Source: an uncultured Desulfovibrio sp. (GTDB lineage: Bacteria; Desulfobacterota; Desulfovibrionia; Desulfovibrionales; Desulfovibrionaceae). From it: 39,124 bases of DNA. The translations under genes and the position numbers were made by a program. Below are positions 20,864-30,948 of the stretch, in pieces. Location of the stretch: assembly GCF_944327235.1 (NCBI RefSeq), contig NZ_CALVHE010000018.1, forward strand, positions 1 to 39,124, in the 5' to 3' direction. The notes beneath the pieces are model-generated. The model saw only the letters and a program-made list of their open reading frames with translations. It had not been told where the DNA came from and made no database searches. The first letter of the stretch is position 1; the number at the start of each line of letters is the position of its first letter.

Positions 20864-21595
20864 TCAGTTCTTGCCGCCAGCGCGGCATTCCATCACAGCG
20901 GCCCCCTGCGCAAGAGGACCGGTATGCCCGGTCCGCAAACCAAGGGGCGTACCGCTGGCCGCAGGATCCAAATTGATACGGAGCAGGGTCCAAGCTCCAA
21001 GCAAAGCCGTACAAATGCGTCCGGCACCGCCCAATAAGCTGAACAGGCCGGAAACGAGGGGCAGCGGTAAACAGCCGTTCAGACGCTTCTTGCAGGGAAG
21101 ATCCCGAACAGCTGCCAACACCTGCCAGACATAGAGACCTCTGCACGGCAACGTAATGCGGCTCCATCCAAACGCATGGAGCGCACGAAGCAACGAACTC
21201 CTGTTCCAGAAACTGATCACAACGCCGCGAGACGCTATCCGCACCGCTTCCTTCACAGCTTGGCGCATCTGCGCCGCATCATGCTCGCCAAGATGCAGGA
21301 TGACCCAGTCGAAAGCATCCGTCTCCACAGGGATATCATCATCCGAAGCTGCGAGAATCTCGGTACCGTACGGCGCATTGGCGGCGGCAGCACTACGCTC
21401 ATCTGGAGAAGCAGCAGTACCGGTCACATCGAAGCCGCATTCCCAGAGCATTTGCAAGCAAAGCCCTTTACCGCAGTTTATCTCCAGCAGACGTGTATTG
21501 CGCCTGCGCCAGGAGGCGATATCAGCCTGAAGGGCCGCCGCGCAGCAGGTCCACATCCAACGGTCCAGATCATTGTCATGCGGCAGCTCGTGCAT
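20864..21595 (-). CDS. SAM-dependent methyltransferase-like protein
   Basis: A 243-residue class I methyltransferase-like protein. The SAM-binding motif I is LLEINCGKGLCLQML (about residues 36-50), followed by an acidic strand end, and FDWVILHLGEHD matches the motif after strand 4. The C-terminal part is hydrophobic and less typical. The start at 21595 follows AGGAG; the open frame continues upstream through the rplL terminator but is not coding there. The acceptor substrate is unknown, and Ubie/UbiG-like or class-11-type assignments are both possible. Confidence 0.75.
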   Translation of the reverse strand: MHELPHDNDLDRWMWTCCAAALQADIASWRRRNTRLLEINCGKGLCLQMLWECGFDVTGTAASPDERSAAAANAPYGTEILAASDDDIPVETDAFDWVILHLGEHDAAQMRQAVKEAVRIASRGVVISFWNRSSLLRALHAFGWSRITLPCRGLYVWQVLAAVRDLPCKKRLNGCLPLPLVSGLFSLLGGAGRICTALLGAWTLLRINLDPAASGTPLGLRTGHTGPLAQGAAVMECRAGGKN

Positions 21596-21699
21596 GTATC
21601 TCCTCGTAAGACGGTAAAAAACACATACCGCTAGCCGGCATGATTGCTTTCTCCAAGTATCATCGGCAGAATATACAGATTGCATATACACCGAAAGCA

Positions 21700-21733
21700 A
21701 AAAATAAAAAAGGGTGGGGAAAACCCCACCCTT
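21700..21733 (-). terminator. Strong terminator after rplL
   Basis: A perfect 10-bp stem (AAGGGTGGGG with CCCCACCCTT on either strand, 4-nt loop) is followed on the minus strand by a TTTTTTATTTTTTG tract. It closes the ribosomal-protein operon where rpoB would normally follow. Confidence 0.93.
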
Positions 21734-21758
21734 GAAAAGCAAAGAAAGCGAACTGCAA

Positions 21759-22148
21759 CTACTTGATTTCGACAGTAGCGCCAGCTTCGGTGAGCTGCTT
21801 CTTGGCTTCTTCGGCTTCTTCCTTGGAAACGCCTTCCTTGAGGGTGGAGGGGCAGCCGTCCACCTTTTCCTTGGCTTCCTTGAGGCCAAGGCTGGTAAGA
21901 GCGCGAACGACCTTGATGACGCCGATCTTGTTGGCGCCGGCGTCCTTCAGGATGACGTCGAATTCGGTCTTTTCTTCAGCGGCTTCAGCGGCGCCACCAG
22001 CAGCGGGAGCAGCCATCACCATGGCGGCAGCGGGAGCAGCGGCAGAAACACCGAACTTCTCTTCCAGTTCCTTGATGAACTCGGAGAGTTCCAGAACGGT
22101 CATGTTGGAGATAAACTCGACAACTTGTTCTTTGGTCACGTCAGACAT
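21759..22148 (-). CDS. rplL: 50S ribosomal protein L7/L12
   Basis: A 129-residue stalk protein. It has the N-terminal dimerisation segment (to about 35), an Ala/Gly-rich hinge (36-60) and the conserved C-terminal domain with EKTEFDVIL and KIGVIKVVR, which binds translational GTPases such as the EF-Tu encoded upstream. It is the last gene of the operon, 50 bp after rplJ. Confidence 0.97.
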   Translation of the reverse strand: MSDVTKEQVVEFISNMTVLELSEFIKELEEKFGVSAAAPAAAMVMAAPAAGGAAEAAEEKTEFDVILKDAGANKIGVIKVVRALTSLGLKEAKEKVDGCPSTLKEGVSKEEAEEAKKQLTEAGATVEIK

Positions 22149-22198
22149 GGTATTCTCCTGAAATCTTTGGCAATTTGTTGATGTATGGCCTGTTTGCC

Positions 22199-22723
22199 CT
22201 ACGCTGCCTTGGCCTTCTGCTCTTCAATGGCCTTGAGAGCATAAAGCATACCGCGAATGATATTGGCGAACAGAGAAACAAAATTGGTGGGCACCGCGTT
22301 CATGGTGCCAAGGACCTGGCCGAGCAGCTGATCCTTGGACGGGAGCGTCGCCAGCGCTTCAACCTGGGCAGGAGTCATTTCCTTGCCTTCAAGGCTGGCA
22401 GCGCGCATGGAGAAGAGCTTGCTCTTCTTGGCGAAATCACTCAACGCTTTGGCCACCGCCACCGGGTCATCGAATCCAAGGGCAATGGCGCAGTTTTCAT
22501 GGAACTTGTCCTTCACCACGTCATGCGGCCCACCGGTGAACGCAATCCGAGCCAGGGTATTTTTGACGACGTAGTATTCGCCGCCAGCCTTGCGCAGGCT
22601 GTCCCTGAGGCTCGTCAGCTCTTCCACCGTCATACCCTTGAAATCGGTCAGCACAGCGAAAGAAGCGCTTTCGGCTCTGGCCTTGATCGCCTCGATAACT
22701 GCTGCTTTTTGAGACCTATCCAC
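22199..22723 (-). CDS. rplJ: 50S ribosomal protein L10
   Basis: A 174-residue protein that anchors L7/L12 to the ribosome. The N-terminal RNA-binding domain contains FKGMTVEEL and [15 protein letters not shown]. The start codon is GTG at 22723, preceded by GAGGAG. In other bacteria L10 represses its own message through the leader; the 153-bp gap before this gene could serve that. Confidence 0.97.
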   Translation of the reverse strand: MDRSQKAAVIEAIKARAESASFAVLTDFKGMTVEELTSLRDSLRKAGGEYYVVKNTLARIAFTGGPHDVVKDKFHENCAIALGFDDPVAVAKALSDFAKKSKLFSMRAASLEGKEMTPAQVEALATLPSKDQLLGQVLGTMNAVPTNFVSLFANIIRGMLYALKAIEEQKAKAA

Positions 22724-22876
22724 GTGATACTCCTCACGTTGGGGGTTGCCGTGTGGAATGCCGAGCCAAAGATAGTCTGGACAGGATGTTTAAAGAAAGC
22801 TCTGCCTGTCGTCTTCGACTCGAAATCCCTTGCCTTAGCCGATATCTGCCGGAAATATCCGGCAACTCCCGAAGGA
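22724..22876 (-). promoter_or_regulatory. Possible L10 autoregulatory leader
   Basis: The rplA-rplJ gap is 153 bp. It contains TGCCGG/CCGGCA and GACAGG/CCTGTC inverted repeats (the latter 22780-22785 with 22805-22810). Position and size match L10-L12 leaders known in other bacteria; the kink-turn itself was not proven by eye. Confidence 0.4.
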
Positions 22877-23584
22877 CTAGCCTTCGAGAAATTTCTTGAC
22901 CTGGGTCATGTCGATCTTGAAGCCAGGGCCCATGGTCGTGGAGACAGCCATGGAGAGCATGTAGGTCCCCTTGGCGCCGGAGGGCTTCAGACGGTTGACC
23001 GTTTCAAGCAGCGCCTTGAGGTTGCCAAGGATCTTTTCGCTGCCGAAGGACACCTTGCCCAGAGGGGCATGGAGGACACCGGCCTTGTCGACCTTGAAGT
23101 CGACGCGACCAGCCTTGAGTTCGTTGACTGCCTTGGCCACGTCGAAGGTCACAGACCCCGTCTTGGCGTTCGGCATGAGGCCACGGGGGCCAAGCTGACG
23201 ACCGATCTGGCCCACGAGAGCCATCACGTCCGGAGTGGCCACGGCGGCATCGAATTCGAGCCAGCCTTCCTTGACCTTGGCCACGAGGTCTTCGGCACCC
23301 ACGATGTCCGCACCGGCGTTCTTCGCTTCGGCCTGCTTTTCACCCTTACAGAACACGGCCACGCGCACTGTCTTGCCCAGCCCGTGAGGGAGGGTCACAG
23401 CGCCGCGAACCATTTGATCGGAATATTTGGGGTCGACGCCAAGGCGGATGGCCACATCGACCGTTTCATCAAACTTGGCGAAGGAGGCGGCAAGGGACTT
23501 GCTCACAGCGTCTTCGATGCTGAAGCGCTCCTGCAGGTCAACACCTTCCAGCGCCTTGCGAAAATTCTTTCCATGCTTGGGCAT
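22877..23584 (-). CDS. rplA: 50S ribosomal protein L1
   Basis: A 235-residue rRNA-binding protein of the L1 stalk. Recognisable segments are [16 protein letters not shown] at the N terminus, [29 protein letters not shown] and the C-terminal [11 protein letters not shown]. Length is normal for the family. Confidence 0.97.
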   Translation of the reverse strand: MPKHGKNFRKALEGVDLQERFSIEDAVSKSLAASFAKFDETVDVAIRLGVDPKYSDQMVRGAVTLPHGLGKTVRVAVFCKGEKQAEAKNAGADIVGAEDLVAKVKEGWLEFDAAVATPDVMALVGQIGRQLGPRGLMPNAKTGSVTFDVAKAVNELKAGRVDFKVDKAGVLHAPLGKVSFGSEKILGNLKALLETVNRLKPSGAKGTYMLSMAVSTTMGPGFKIDMTQVKKFLEG

Positions 23585-23692
23585 GTTAGTATCCTTATCG
23601 TCTTATCTCCTGTCGAAAGCTCATCTTGCGTGAGTTCGGCAGTACAATTGATGCAAACGCGGGCGAACGTTTCGCCCAGGGAGCGGAAGTCC

Positions 23693-24115
<423 letters not shown>

Positions 24116-24166
24116 GTTCTGTTGTCCTCTTGTCTCCGGAAGCAGGGTGAGGCGTCCGGATCTTTA

Positions 24167-24739
24167 CTAGCCCTTGGAAACCTGCACGAAATCCAGCTCG
24201 ACAGGCGTTTGACGGCCAAAGATCGAAACGGAAACGCGCAGCTTGCCCTTGTCGTAGTTGACATCTTCCACAACGCCGTTGAAGCCGCCGAAGGGCCCGT
24301 CGATAACGCGCACATCATCGCCGCGATCAAAATTGAATTTGGGTCGCGGCGTTTCCTGACGACTCTCCATAAGGGAGAGAATGCGCTCGGCCTCGCTGTC
24401 GCGCATGGGAGTCGGACGGTTTTTTCCGCCCACAAAGCCTGTAACCTTGGGGATGGATTGCACCAGATGCCAAGAAAGGTCAGTCATGATCATCTTGACC
24501 ATGATGTAACCGGGGTAGAACTTGCGGGTCGTCGTACGCTTCTCTCCGCCCTTGCCAAGCTCCATCACCTTTTCAGTGGGAACGATAACTTCCTGAATGA
24601 GGCCCTCGTCCTGGCCGGTGCGGATCATCTCGTTGATGGTCTTTTGCACGCGCTGCTCAAAACCTGAGTAGGTGTGCACGATGTACCAGCGAGACTTCTT
24701 GCCCAGCTCGGAATTCTCGTCGATGACAACTTCATTCAT
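24167..24739 (-). CDS. nusG: Transcription termination/antitermination factor NusG
   Basis: A 190-residue factor that binds RNA polymerase and couples it to Rho or the ribosome. The NGN domain starts at KKSRWYIVHTYSGFEQRV and includes FYPGYIMVKM; the C-terminal KOW domain has GDDVRVIDGPFGGFNGVV. The start was set at 24739, preceded by GAGG and 8 bp after the secE stop, rather than an upstream in-frame ATG inside secE. Confidence 0.96.
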   Translation of the reverse strand: MNEVVIDENSELGKKSRWYIVHTYSGFEQRVQKTINEMIRTGQDEGLIQEVIVPTEKVMELGKGGEKRTTTRKFYPGYIMVKMIMTDLSWHLVQSIPKVTGFVGGKNRPTPMRDSEAERILSLMESRQETPRPKFNFDRGDDVRVIDGPFGGFNGVVEDVNYDKGKLRVSVSIFGRQTPVELDFVQVSKG

Positions 24740-24747
24740 GGAAAGCC

Positions 24748-24987
24748 TCAGGAGAGGATATACTTGATAAGAGAGGAAAGCCCCAGATCCACCAGCCCGA
24801 GCACGACCGCCATGACCGCCACGAAAAACAGAACCGCAAGGGTTGCCTTGCGGGTATCCTTGACGGTCGGCCAAGTGACCTTGCGCAGTTCAGCGCGGGA
24901 GTCTTCCACATATTTCGTGAAACGGGCTACCGGATTGCTGGCGCTTTCGGCCTTGGTCTCGGAAGGTTGTGCCGCTTTCTTTGCCAT
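24748..24987 (-). CDS. secE: Preprotein translocase subunit SecE
   Basis: A 79-residue single-span subunit of the SecYEG channel. The amphipathic segment RAELRKVTWPTVKDTRKAT is followed by one transmembrane helix (about residues 50-75). The start at 24987 follows GGTAGG, 24 bp after tRNA-Trp. Confidence 0.95.
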   Translation of the reverse strand: MAKKAAQPSETKAESASNPVARFTKYVEDSRAELRKVTWPTVKDTRKATLAVLFFVAVMAVVLGLVDLGLSSLIKYILS

Positions 24988-25011
24988 GATGCCTACCCAA
25001 AGATATAGAAA

Positions 25012-25088
25012 TGGCAGGGCAGGAGGGATTCGAACCCCCAACTTGCGGTTTTGGAGACCGCCGCTCTAGCCGTTAGAGCTACTGCCCT
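25012..25088 (-). tRNA. tRNA-Trp (anticodon CCA)
   Basis: The acceptor arms AGGGCAG/CTGCCCT pair fully, the anticodon loop reads CTCCAAA, the T loop is TTCGAAT, and the 3' CCA is encoded. It lies between rpmG and secE, as in many bacteria. Confidence 0.96.
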
Positions 25089-25097
25089 GCGTACCGT

Positions 25098-25118
25098 CCG
25101 GGGGGAATATCCCCCCGG
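25098..25118 (-). repeat. GC hairpin between rpmG and tRNA-Trp
   Basis: A perfect 8-bp stem (CCGGGGGG with CCCCCCGG, loop of 5) lies between the rpmG stop and the tRNA. No T tract follows, so it is more likely an RNA processing or partial termination element. Confidence 0.45.
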
Positions 25119-25129
25119 CGGAAGAATTG

Positions 25130-25279
25130 TTACCTGGTTTCCCGGTGCACCGTATGTTTCTTGTCCCAAGGACAATACTTCTTCACTTCCAGGCGGCCCG
25201 TGGTATTACGCTTGTTCTTCACGGTGCTGTAGTTACGGCGTTTGCACTCGGTGCAGGCCAGAATGATGTTCACTCTCAT
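25130..25279 (-). CDS. rpmG: 50S ribosomal protein L33
   Basis: A 49-residue ribosomal protein ([17 protein letters not shown] at the start, [17 protein letters not shown] at the end). It keeps Cys9, Cys12 and Cys36, but the fourth Cys of the zinc form is replaced within CPWDKKH, so zinc binding is uncertain. It starts only 4 bp after the tuf stop. Confidence 0.95.
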   Translation of the reverse strand: MRVNIILACTECKRRNYSTVKNKRNTTGRLEVKKYCPWDKKHTVHRETR

Positions 25280-25283
25280 GGCA

Positions 25284-26477
<1,194 letters not shown>

Positions 26478-26615
26478 TGTGCGTCTCCCTGGAGAAATTT
26501 TTTTGCGTTTAAGTATTTGATACCAGAGCATCCCGCTTTCACGGGACACCCGCATAATCCCTGTTTGCCAGGGAACGTGCTTGACGGGAAAAACAACTGT
26601 TGGGAAACGCAGGAA
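26478..26615 (-). other. tuf leader with two small hairpins, no tRNA-Thr
   Basis: The 138 bp between tRNA-Gly and tuf hold inverted repeats TCCCG/CGGGA (26531-26546) and CCCTG/CAGGG (26559-26573). Many bacteria have a tRNA-Thr here; none can be folded from this sequence. Confidence 0.45.
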
Positions 26616-26691
26616 TGGAGCGGGAAACGGGATTCGAACCCGCAACCCTCAGCTTGGAAGGCTGATGCTCTAGCCGTTGAGCTATTCCCGC
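26616..26691 (-). tRNA. tRNA-Gly (anticodon TCC)
   Basis: Acceptor arms GCGGGAA/TTCCCGC, anticodon loop CTTCCAA, T loop TTCGAAT and an encoded CCA end are present. Confidence 0.96.
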
Positions 26692-26712
26692 ATACCGGCG
26701 ATGCTCGTTTGA

Positions 26713-26753
26713 CGGTTGGCCTTCCGAGTCTTCTCGGTTTGAATCCCCAACCG
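26713..26753 (-). repeat. Nested hairpin between tRNA-Tyr and tRNA-Gly
   Basis: An outer 7-bp stem (CGGTTGG 26713-26719 with CCAACCG 26747-26753) encloses an inner 5-bp stem-loop (CCGAG-TCTT-CTCGG, 26724-26737). It sits in the 135-bp spacer of the tRNA cluster and does not fold into a complete tRNA. It could be a processing element or a decayed tRNA. Confidence 0.45.
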
Positions 26754-26826
26754 CTGCACCGTAGTTCCCGACAGTCACCTGTCTCCTACAGTCAAGGCAG
26801 TTTTCCAATACAGCCACAAAGCAATG

Positions 26827-26912
26827 TGGTGGAGGGGGGTGGATTTGAACCACCGAAGTCTTACGACGACAGATTTACAGTCTGTTCCCTTTGGCCACTC
26901 GGGAACCCCTCC
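26827..26912 (-). tRNA. tRNA-Tyr (anticodon GTA)
   Basis: Acceptor arms GGAGGGG/CCCCTCC, anticodon GTA within CTGTAAA, a long variable arm and an encoded CCA end identify it. It is the first gene of the tuf/ribosomal-protein unit. Confidence 0.95.
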
Positions 26913-26985
26913 ACAGCCATCTTGCATCTGAAGATGTGCAGTGGGCTGCGGCAGCGCTTTTGGCGACACACTCGCAGCAACGATG

Positions 26986-27025
26986 CTTTTAGGCGAAACC
27001 GACCCGCTTGGCAAGTCTTTTTTTC
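26986..27025 (-). promoter_or_regulatory. Promoter of the tRNA-tuf-ribosomal protein operon
   Basis: On the minus strand an A7 tract leads into GACTTGCCAA; TTGCCA (27009-27014) as -35, 17 bp, TAAAAG (26986-26991) as -10. Positions 27008-27025 match 18 nt of the rpoBC promoter exactly. The AT-rich run upstream (27018-27055) may act as an UP element. Confidence 0.7.
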
Positions 27026-27080
27026 AAAAAATTTCCTCTTTTTCTCTTTTTTATCTCCATCCACCTGTTTTCATTAAATA

Positions 27081-27284
27081 TTAAATTCTATCCAGATAAA
27101 GTCCCTCCAGAAACTGTTCCAGCGCGGCGTCCGCTTTGGCAATGAACGGCTTGAGGTCGTAGTGACGGCGGCAGCTGGGACACACCATATGGGCTTCCCT
27201 GCAGGACCGTTCCACCAGCAGCGGCTGCCCGCAGTCTGGGCAGGGAAGCGTCGTCTGCGCTTGTCGTGCGGCAAAATATCCCAT
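27081..27284 (-). CDS. Small dual-CXXC motif protein
   Basis: A 67-residue protein with two CxxC pairs, CPDC (15-18) and CPSC (35-38), typical of a zinc ribbon. I recall related small proteins in Desulfovibrio, some with selenocysteine; here all four positions are Cys. The start at 27284 follows AAGGAA. An overlapping longer frame lacks these motifs and was discarded. Function unknown. Confidence 0.75.
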   Translation of the reverse strand: MGYFAARQAQTTLPCPDCGQPLLVERSCREAHMVCPSCRRHYDLKPFIAKADAALEQFLEGLYLDRI

Positions 27285-27370
27285 GTGATTTCCTTATTTT
27301 CTTTTTTTCTGAAATTCCCTTTTTTCATCTTCCGTTGTCAAGATTCCCGCACGGCGCCTGCTCCCTTTTC

Positions 27371-27399
27371 TTGCCAAACGCCCTCCCCTCGGCTAACTT
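27371..27399 (+). promoter_or_regulatory. Weak candidate promoter of the qmo-like operon
   Basis: TTGCCA (27371-27376), 17 bp, TAACTT (27394-27399). The -35 matches that of the rpoBC and tRNA-Tyr promoters, but the -10 is poor. If used, the leader before the qmoA start would be under 10 nt. Confidence 0.3.
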
Positions 27400-27414
27400 T
27401 CAAATCCGTCGCTT

Positions 27415-28629
27415 ATGAATGACATCGTCTCCCCTTCCCTTTTTCCTTCCGGTGTGCTTGCTGTCCTCGGCGGCGGCATGGCTGGTCTGACGGCTGCCGT
27501 TGAGGCCGCTGAATGCGGGATCTCCACGCACCTCGTTGAGATCTCCCCGCGTCTTGGTGGGCGAGTCCTGTCGCTTTCCAGCTATTTTCCCAAGCGCTGC
27601 CCTCCGACCTGCGGTCTTGAACTCCTTGAAAACAGGCTGCGTAAGCTGGACGGCATAACCGTCCACCTTTCCACGCGCCTTGCTGGTCATGCCTTCGTGG
27701 ACGGTCGGCACGAGCTTGTGCTCGAGCCATTGGCGCAAGTTGACGGGCTGCCGACGCCGTCCCGGCTTTCCACGGTCCGCTGTGATGCCGTCATCATCGC
27801 TACCGGCTGGCGTCCGTATCCTCTTGCCTATCTGGTTGAGCGCGGCGCCTGTCACCCCTTGTGTCTGTCCGGCCTTCAGCTCGAGCGACAGCTCACCCTG
27901 GACGGGCCCACGCGCGGGATCCCTGTTCGCCCGGATACCGGCACCCCACCGAGACGCATGGCTTTCGTGCAGTGCGCCGGTTCTCGCGACGTCAACCATC
28001 TTTCCCATTGTTCCGCCGTCTGCTGCTCCGTCACGCTCAAGCAGTGCCGTATATTGCTTGAACGTCTGCCAGATCTCCGTATCGACGTTTACTACATGGA
28101 TCTGCGGATCCCGGGACGGCTTTTTCTTCTGCGAGAGGCTCTAGTCGAGTATGAACGCGCGGGACGCCTGCGCTTTTTTCCGGCCCGTCCTTTTCGGGCC
28201 GTTCCCGACGCACAGGGGATATGCTTGCCTGCCGAGAATGTTCAGACCGGCGAACGACTGGCATATACTTATGATCTGGCCGTCTGGGCCACGGGGATGC
28301 GTCCCACGCTTTCCCGGCACGACATGCCCGCCGCCGCAGGCTGGCCCAATCTGCCGGATGACTGGCAGGGACCGCCATTGCCGCAATCCGATGCACTGCC
28401 TCTGCCTCTCCTTCTGGACCGGCAGGGTTTCGTCATGGAGGACGGACAGACGGGGATCTTTGCGGCGGGCTGCGCCGTCCAGCCCATGAACGTCGCCGGC
28501 AGCGTGCGCTCAGGAGCGGCAGCCGCCATGCGTGCCCTTGGCTACCTCCGCCAGCGGTTGGAAGCTCTCCGAAAGAACGGCGACCACAGGCCGGAGGATA
28601 CCGCGCGTCAAGGAGGGGATCATGCCTGA
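27415..28629 (+). CDS. qmoA: QmoA-like FAD/Fe-S oxidoreductase (HdrA family), divergent
   Basis: A 404-residue HdrA-type flavoprotein. The FAD-binding GGGMAG is at 20-25, YFPKRCPPTCGLE (Cys62, Cys66) and MAFVQCAGSRDVNHLSHCS (Cys187, Cys199) match QmoA, followed by Cys203-204 and Cys211. A stretch that in canonical QmoA, as I recall it, lies between the CPPTCG region and the ATGW motif is missing here, while the C terminus has an added Pro-rich insert. In sulfate reducers QmoABC passes menaquinol electrons to APS reductase, but no aprBA lies nearby. No ribosome binding site precedes the ATG. The gene overlaps qmoB by 8 bp. Confidence 0.8.
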   Translation: MNDIVSPSLFPSGVLAVLGGGMAGLTAAVEAAECGISTHLVEISPRLGGRVLSLSSYFPKRCPPTCGLELLENRLRKLDGITVHLSTRLAGHAFVDGRHELVLEPLAQVDGLPTPSRLSTVRCDAVIIATGWRPYPLAYLVERGACHPLCLSGLQLERQLTLDGPTRGIPVRPDTGTPPRRMAFVQCAGSRDVNHLSHCSAVCCSVTLKQCRILLERLPDLRIDVYYMDLRIPGRLFLLREALVEYERAGRLRFFPARPFRAVPDAQGICLPAENVQTGERLAYTYDLAVWATGMRPTLSRHDMPAAAGWPNLPDDWQGPPLPQSDALPLPLLLDRQGFVMEDGQTGIFAAGCAVQPMNVAGSVRSGAAAAMRALGYLRQRLEALRKNGDHRPEDTARQGGDHA

Positions 28630-30901
28630 GCGTCCAGGGATACTATTGCTCTCCTGCCCTGATGCGGGAGACCTTGCCGCCAGTCTTGCAGATCGCTGGG
28701 GAGACCGCGTGACCGTCTTTCCGCTTGCCGACGTGCCGCAAGCTGCGGAAATGGCTGATCTTTGCCGCCGCCGGCATCTGGATGCCCTTCTGCTGGTCGG
28801 AGATACGCGACAACCGCCCCTGCCCGCGGGATATACGTCACCTGTGTGGGGAACGCCTGACGGGATGCGCCTCCCGTTGCAATGCTGCGCACTCCCTCCG
28901 CTGCCGTCTGCCGGAGCGCTCGAACGTCATCATACTGCCCACAAACGGCGTTGTGCTCTGTATGCGACGCCTGTTCCAGACGACCGCTCAGCCGCCGGAC
29001 CGACAATGCCGACGCTGGAACAAACGCTCACTGCCGCCCGTCTAGCCCGTCATGACTGCTTGAGCATGGCCGTGGCGCGCCTGCTTGCCCAACAGCCGTC
29101 CACGGCGCAGGTGACGCCGGTCAACAGTTTTCGGCTGCTCGTCCTGGGCGGGGGCTGGACTGGCCTGACGGCGGCACTGGCTGCCGCGCGCTGCGGTCTT
29201 TCCGTCCTGTTGGTGGAAAAGAGCGAAACGCTGGGAGGCGCGGCGCGCTTCCTGCCATCGGAACTCCCCTGCGCAGCCCCCTGGGACGAAGCGGTCCCCC
29301 TGCGGCTTGAGGAGCTTCTGCAGACCGTGCAGGAGCACCCTTCCATCCGGATCATCCTCGGAGCCGAACTTGCCTCTCTGGACGGGCAGCCCGGCGATTT
29401 TTGGGCAACGCTGACCGACGGCAGCCGCCACGCCTGCGGCAGCGTCCTGCTGGCGACCGGCTGGCGACCGTCCACGACCCTGGACATGCTGGGACTGGGC
29501 GGACTGGCCCCGGTAGTGACGGCATGGGACTTTGCCCGGCGATTGCGGGAAGATCGCATCCCCGCCGCGCACATCCTTTTCCTGACCGATACGCGGGAGC
29601 TGGAACGCCAGGCCCTCGACCGGGCCACGGAGACGGAACGGCCGGTCCTGGAACGCCGCCTGCGCCAGCTCCACGCCGCGCATGGCGTCAACAGTCTCGG
29701 TATGCTCAGTCTGGCGCGCGCCGTGGCGGAATGCTTTCCCGAACGGCGCCCCGCAAGCACCCTGCTTTTCCGGCAGATGACGCTTTCCGGCATTCGGGAG
29801 CGCTATTATCGCAAGGCCCAGGCGCACCCTGCCCTGCGGCTTGCGCGCGGCGAAGCTCTTGCCGTCGCGGTGGATGCCGGGGGCGTTCGTCTGCGCTTGC
29901 GACAAGCCGGTCTGGGAGGGAGCGACGGCACGACGGAACTGACGGCGGACATGCTTGTGCTGCCGGAAAGTATGCCCCCTGCCGGCGACGGTTGTCCGTT
30001 GCCGGTCACGGAAGGGAACCGGGCGGCGATCCTGCCTGAATGCCGCCGTTTTGACGGATATGCGGCATCCAATTTCATCTGTTTCCCCTATGAGACCCGG
30101 CGTACCGGCATAGCTGCCGCAGGCTGCGCCCGAGAGCCGCAGACCCTGGACAGTTGCGCGGAGGACGCTCAGGGCGCTGTGCTGGCCCTCCTGCGCGACA
30201 TGCGGGCAGTGGCGCACGGCACGTCGCCGCATCCCCGCAGCGGTGACGGCGCGTGTCCGCAGTTCGAGCTTTCCCGCTGTACGCGCTGTAACCGCTGTGT
30301 GGAAGAGTGTCCCTTCGGCGCGCTGGAAGTGGATGCCGAGGGCCTGCCACGTCATTTCCCGGGCCGCTGCCGCCGCTGCGGCACCTGTTTTGGCGCGTGT
30401 CCCGAGCGAGTCATCTCGCTGGCGGAACAAAACATGCGTATGGGACAGGATGTGATGGATGCCGCCTCTCTGCCCCCTGCTGCGGCCTGTCCCCGGCCGC
30501 TGGCGCTGGTGCTGGCCTGCGAAAACGATGCGTTGCCGGCCCTGCGGGAAGCGCAGGCCCGCTGGGGCGCGCATCCGGCCGTACGCGTCATGGGTGTCCG
30601 CTGTCTGGGGTCGGTCAACATGCAGTGGCTGGTGGACGCGCTCACCGGAAAATATGACGGAGTCCTGCTGCTGGGCTGCGCCGATGGGGAAGACGCCCAG
30701 TGTCATTTCGGCACCGGTTCGGCGCTCTGCCGTCAGCGTCTGCATAATCTGGCGGAGACCCTTCATGAACGAGGGCTTGATGCCCGTCGGGTACGGCTGG
30801 AGCCCACCGGACGGGACGCCGCTCCTGTCCTGACGGACCGCCTCGACCAGTTTTTGGAACGTCTGGCCGCGCTGGGTCCCAATCCCTTCGCCCGGGCCTG
30901 A
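28622..30901 (+). CDS. qmoB: QmoB-like flavo-iron-sulfur protein with MvhD-like C terminus, divergent
   Basis: A 759-residue subunit. The FAD domain begins at RLLVLGGGWTG (171-181). Two ferredoxin clusters use Cys553/556/559/563 and Cys583/586/589/593. The C-terminal MvhD-like domain (about 625-735) retains LACENDALPAL, VRCLGSVNMQWL and GCADGEDAQCHFGTGS. The N-terminal 165 residues begin GILLLSCPDAGDL, where canonical QmoB, from memory, has a CTGCGIG-type cluster motif, so one Fe-S site seems lost. The start at 28622 follows AAGGAGG and overlaps the qmoA stop, implying coupled translation. Confidence 0.82.
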   Translation: MPERPGILLLSCPDAGDLAASLADRWGDRVTVFPLADVPQAAEMADLCRRRHLDALLLVGDTRQPPLPAGYTSPVWGTPDGMRLPLQCCALPPLPSAGALERHHTAHKRRCALYATPVPDDRSAAGPTMPTLEQTLTAARLARHDCLSMAVARLLAQQPSTAQVTPVNSFRLLVLGGGWTGLTAALAAARCGLSVLLVEKSETLGGAARFLPSELPCAAPWDEAVPLRLEELLQTVQEHPSIRIILGAELASLDGQPGDFWATLTDGSRHACGSVLLATGWRPSTTLDMLGLGGLAPVVTAWDFARRLREDRIPAAHILFLTDTRELERQALDRATETERPVLERRLRQLHAAHGVNSLGMLSLARAVAECFPERRPASTLLFRQMTLSGIRERYYRKAQAHPALRLARGEALAVAVDAGGVRLRLRQAGLGGSDGTTELTADMLVLPESMPPAGDGCPLPVTEGNRAAILPECRRFDGYAASNFICFPYETRRTGIAAAGCAREPQTLDSCAEDAQGAVLALLRDMRAVAHGTSPHPRSGDGACPQFELSRCTRCNRCVEECPFGALEVDAEGLPRHFPGRCRRCGTCFGACPERVISLAEQNMRMGQDVMDAASLPPAAACPRPLALVLACENDALPALREAQARWGAHPAVRVMGVRCLGSVNMQWLVDALTGKYDGVLLLGCADGEDAQCHFGTGSALCRQRLHNLAETLHERGLDARRVRLEPTGRDAAPVLTDRLDQFLERLAALGPNPFARA

Positions 30902-30948
30902 CGCCGGATCTCCCGCTCTGACACTGCCGTAACATACAAGGAAACCCC

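Noticed and set aside
26692-26826. A fourth complete tRNA between tRNA-Tyr and tRNA-Gly
   Set aside because: A GGTTTGAATCCCC stretch resembles a T arm, but the T stem does not pair and no acceptor or anticodon arm can be built on either strand.
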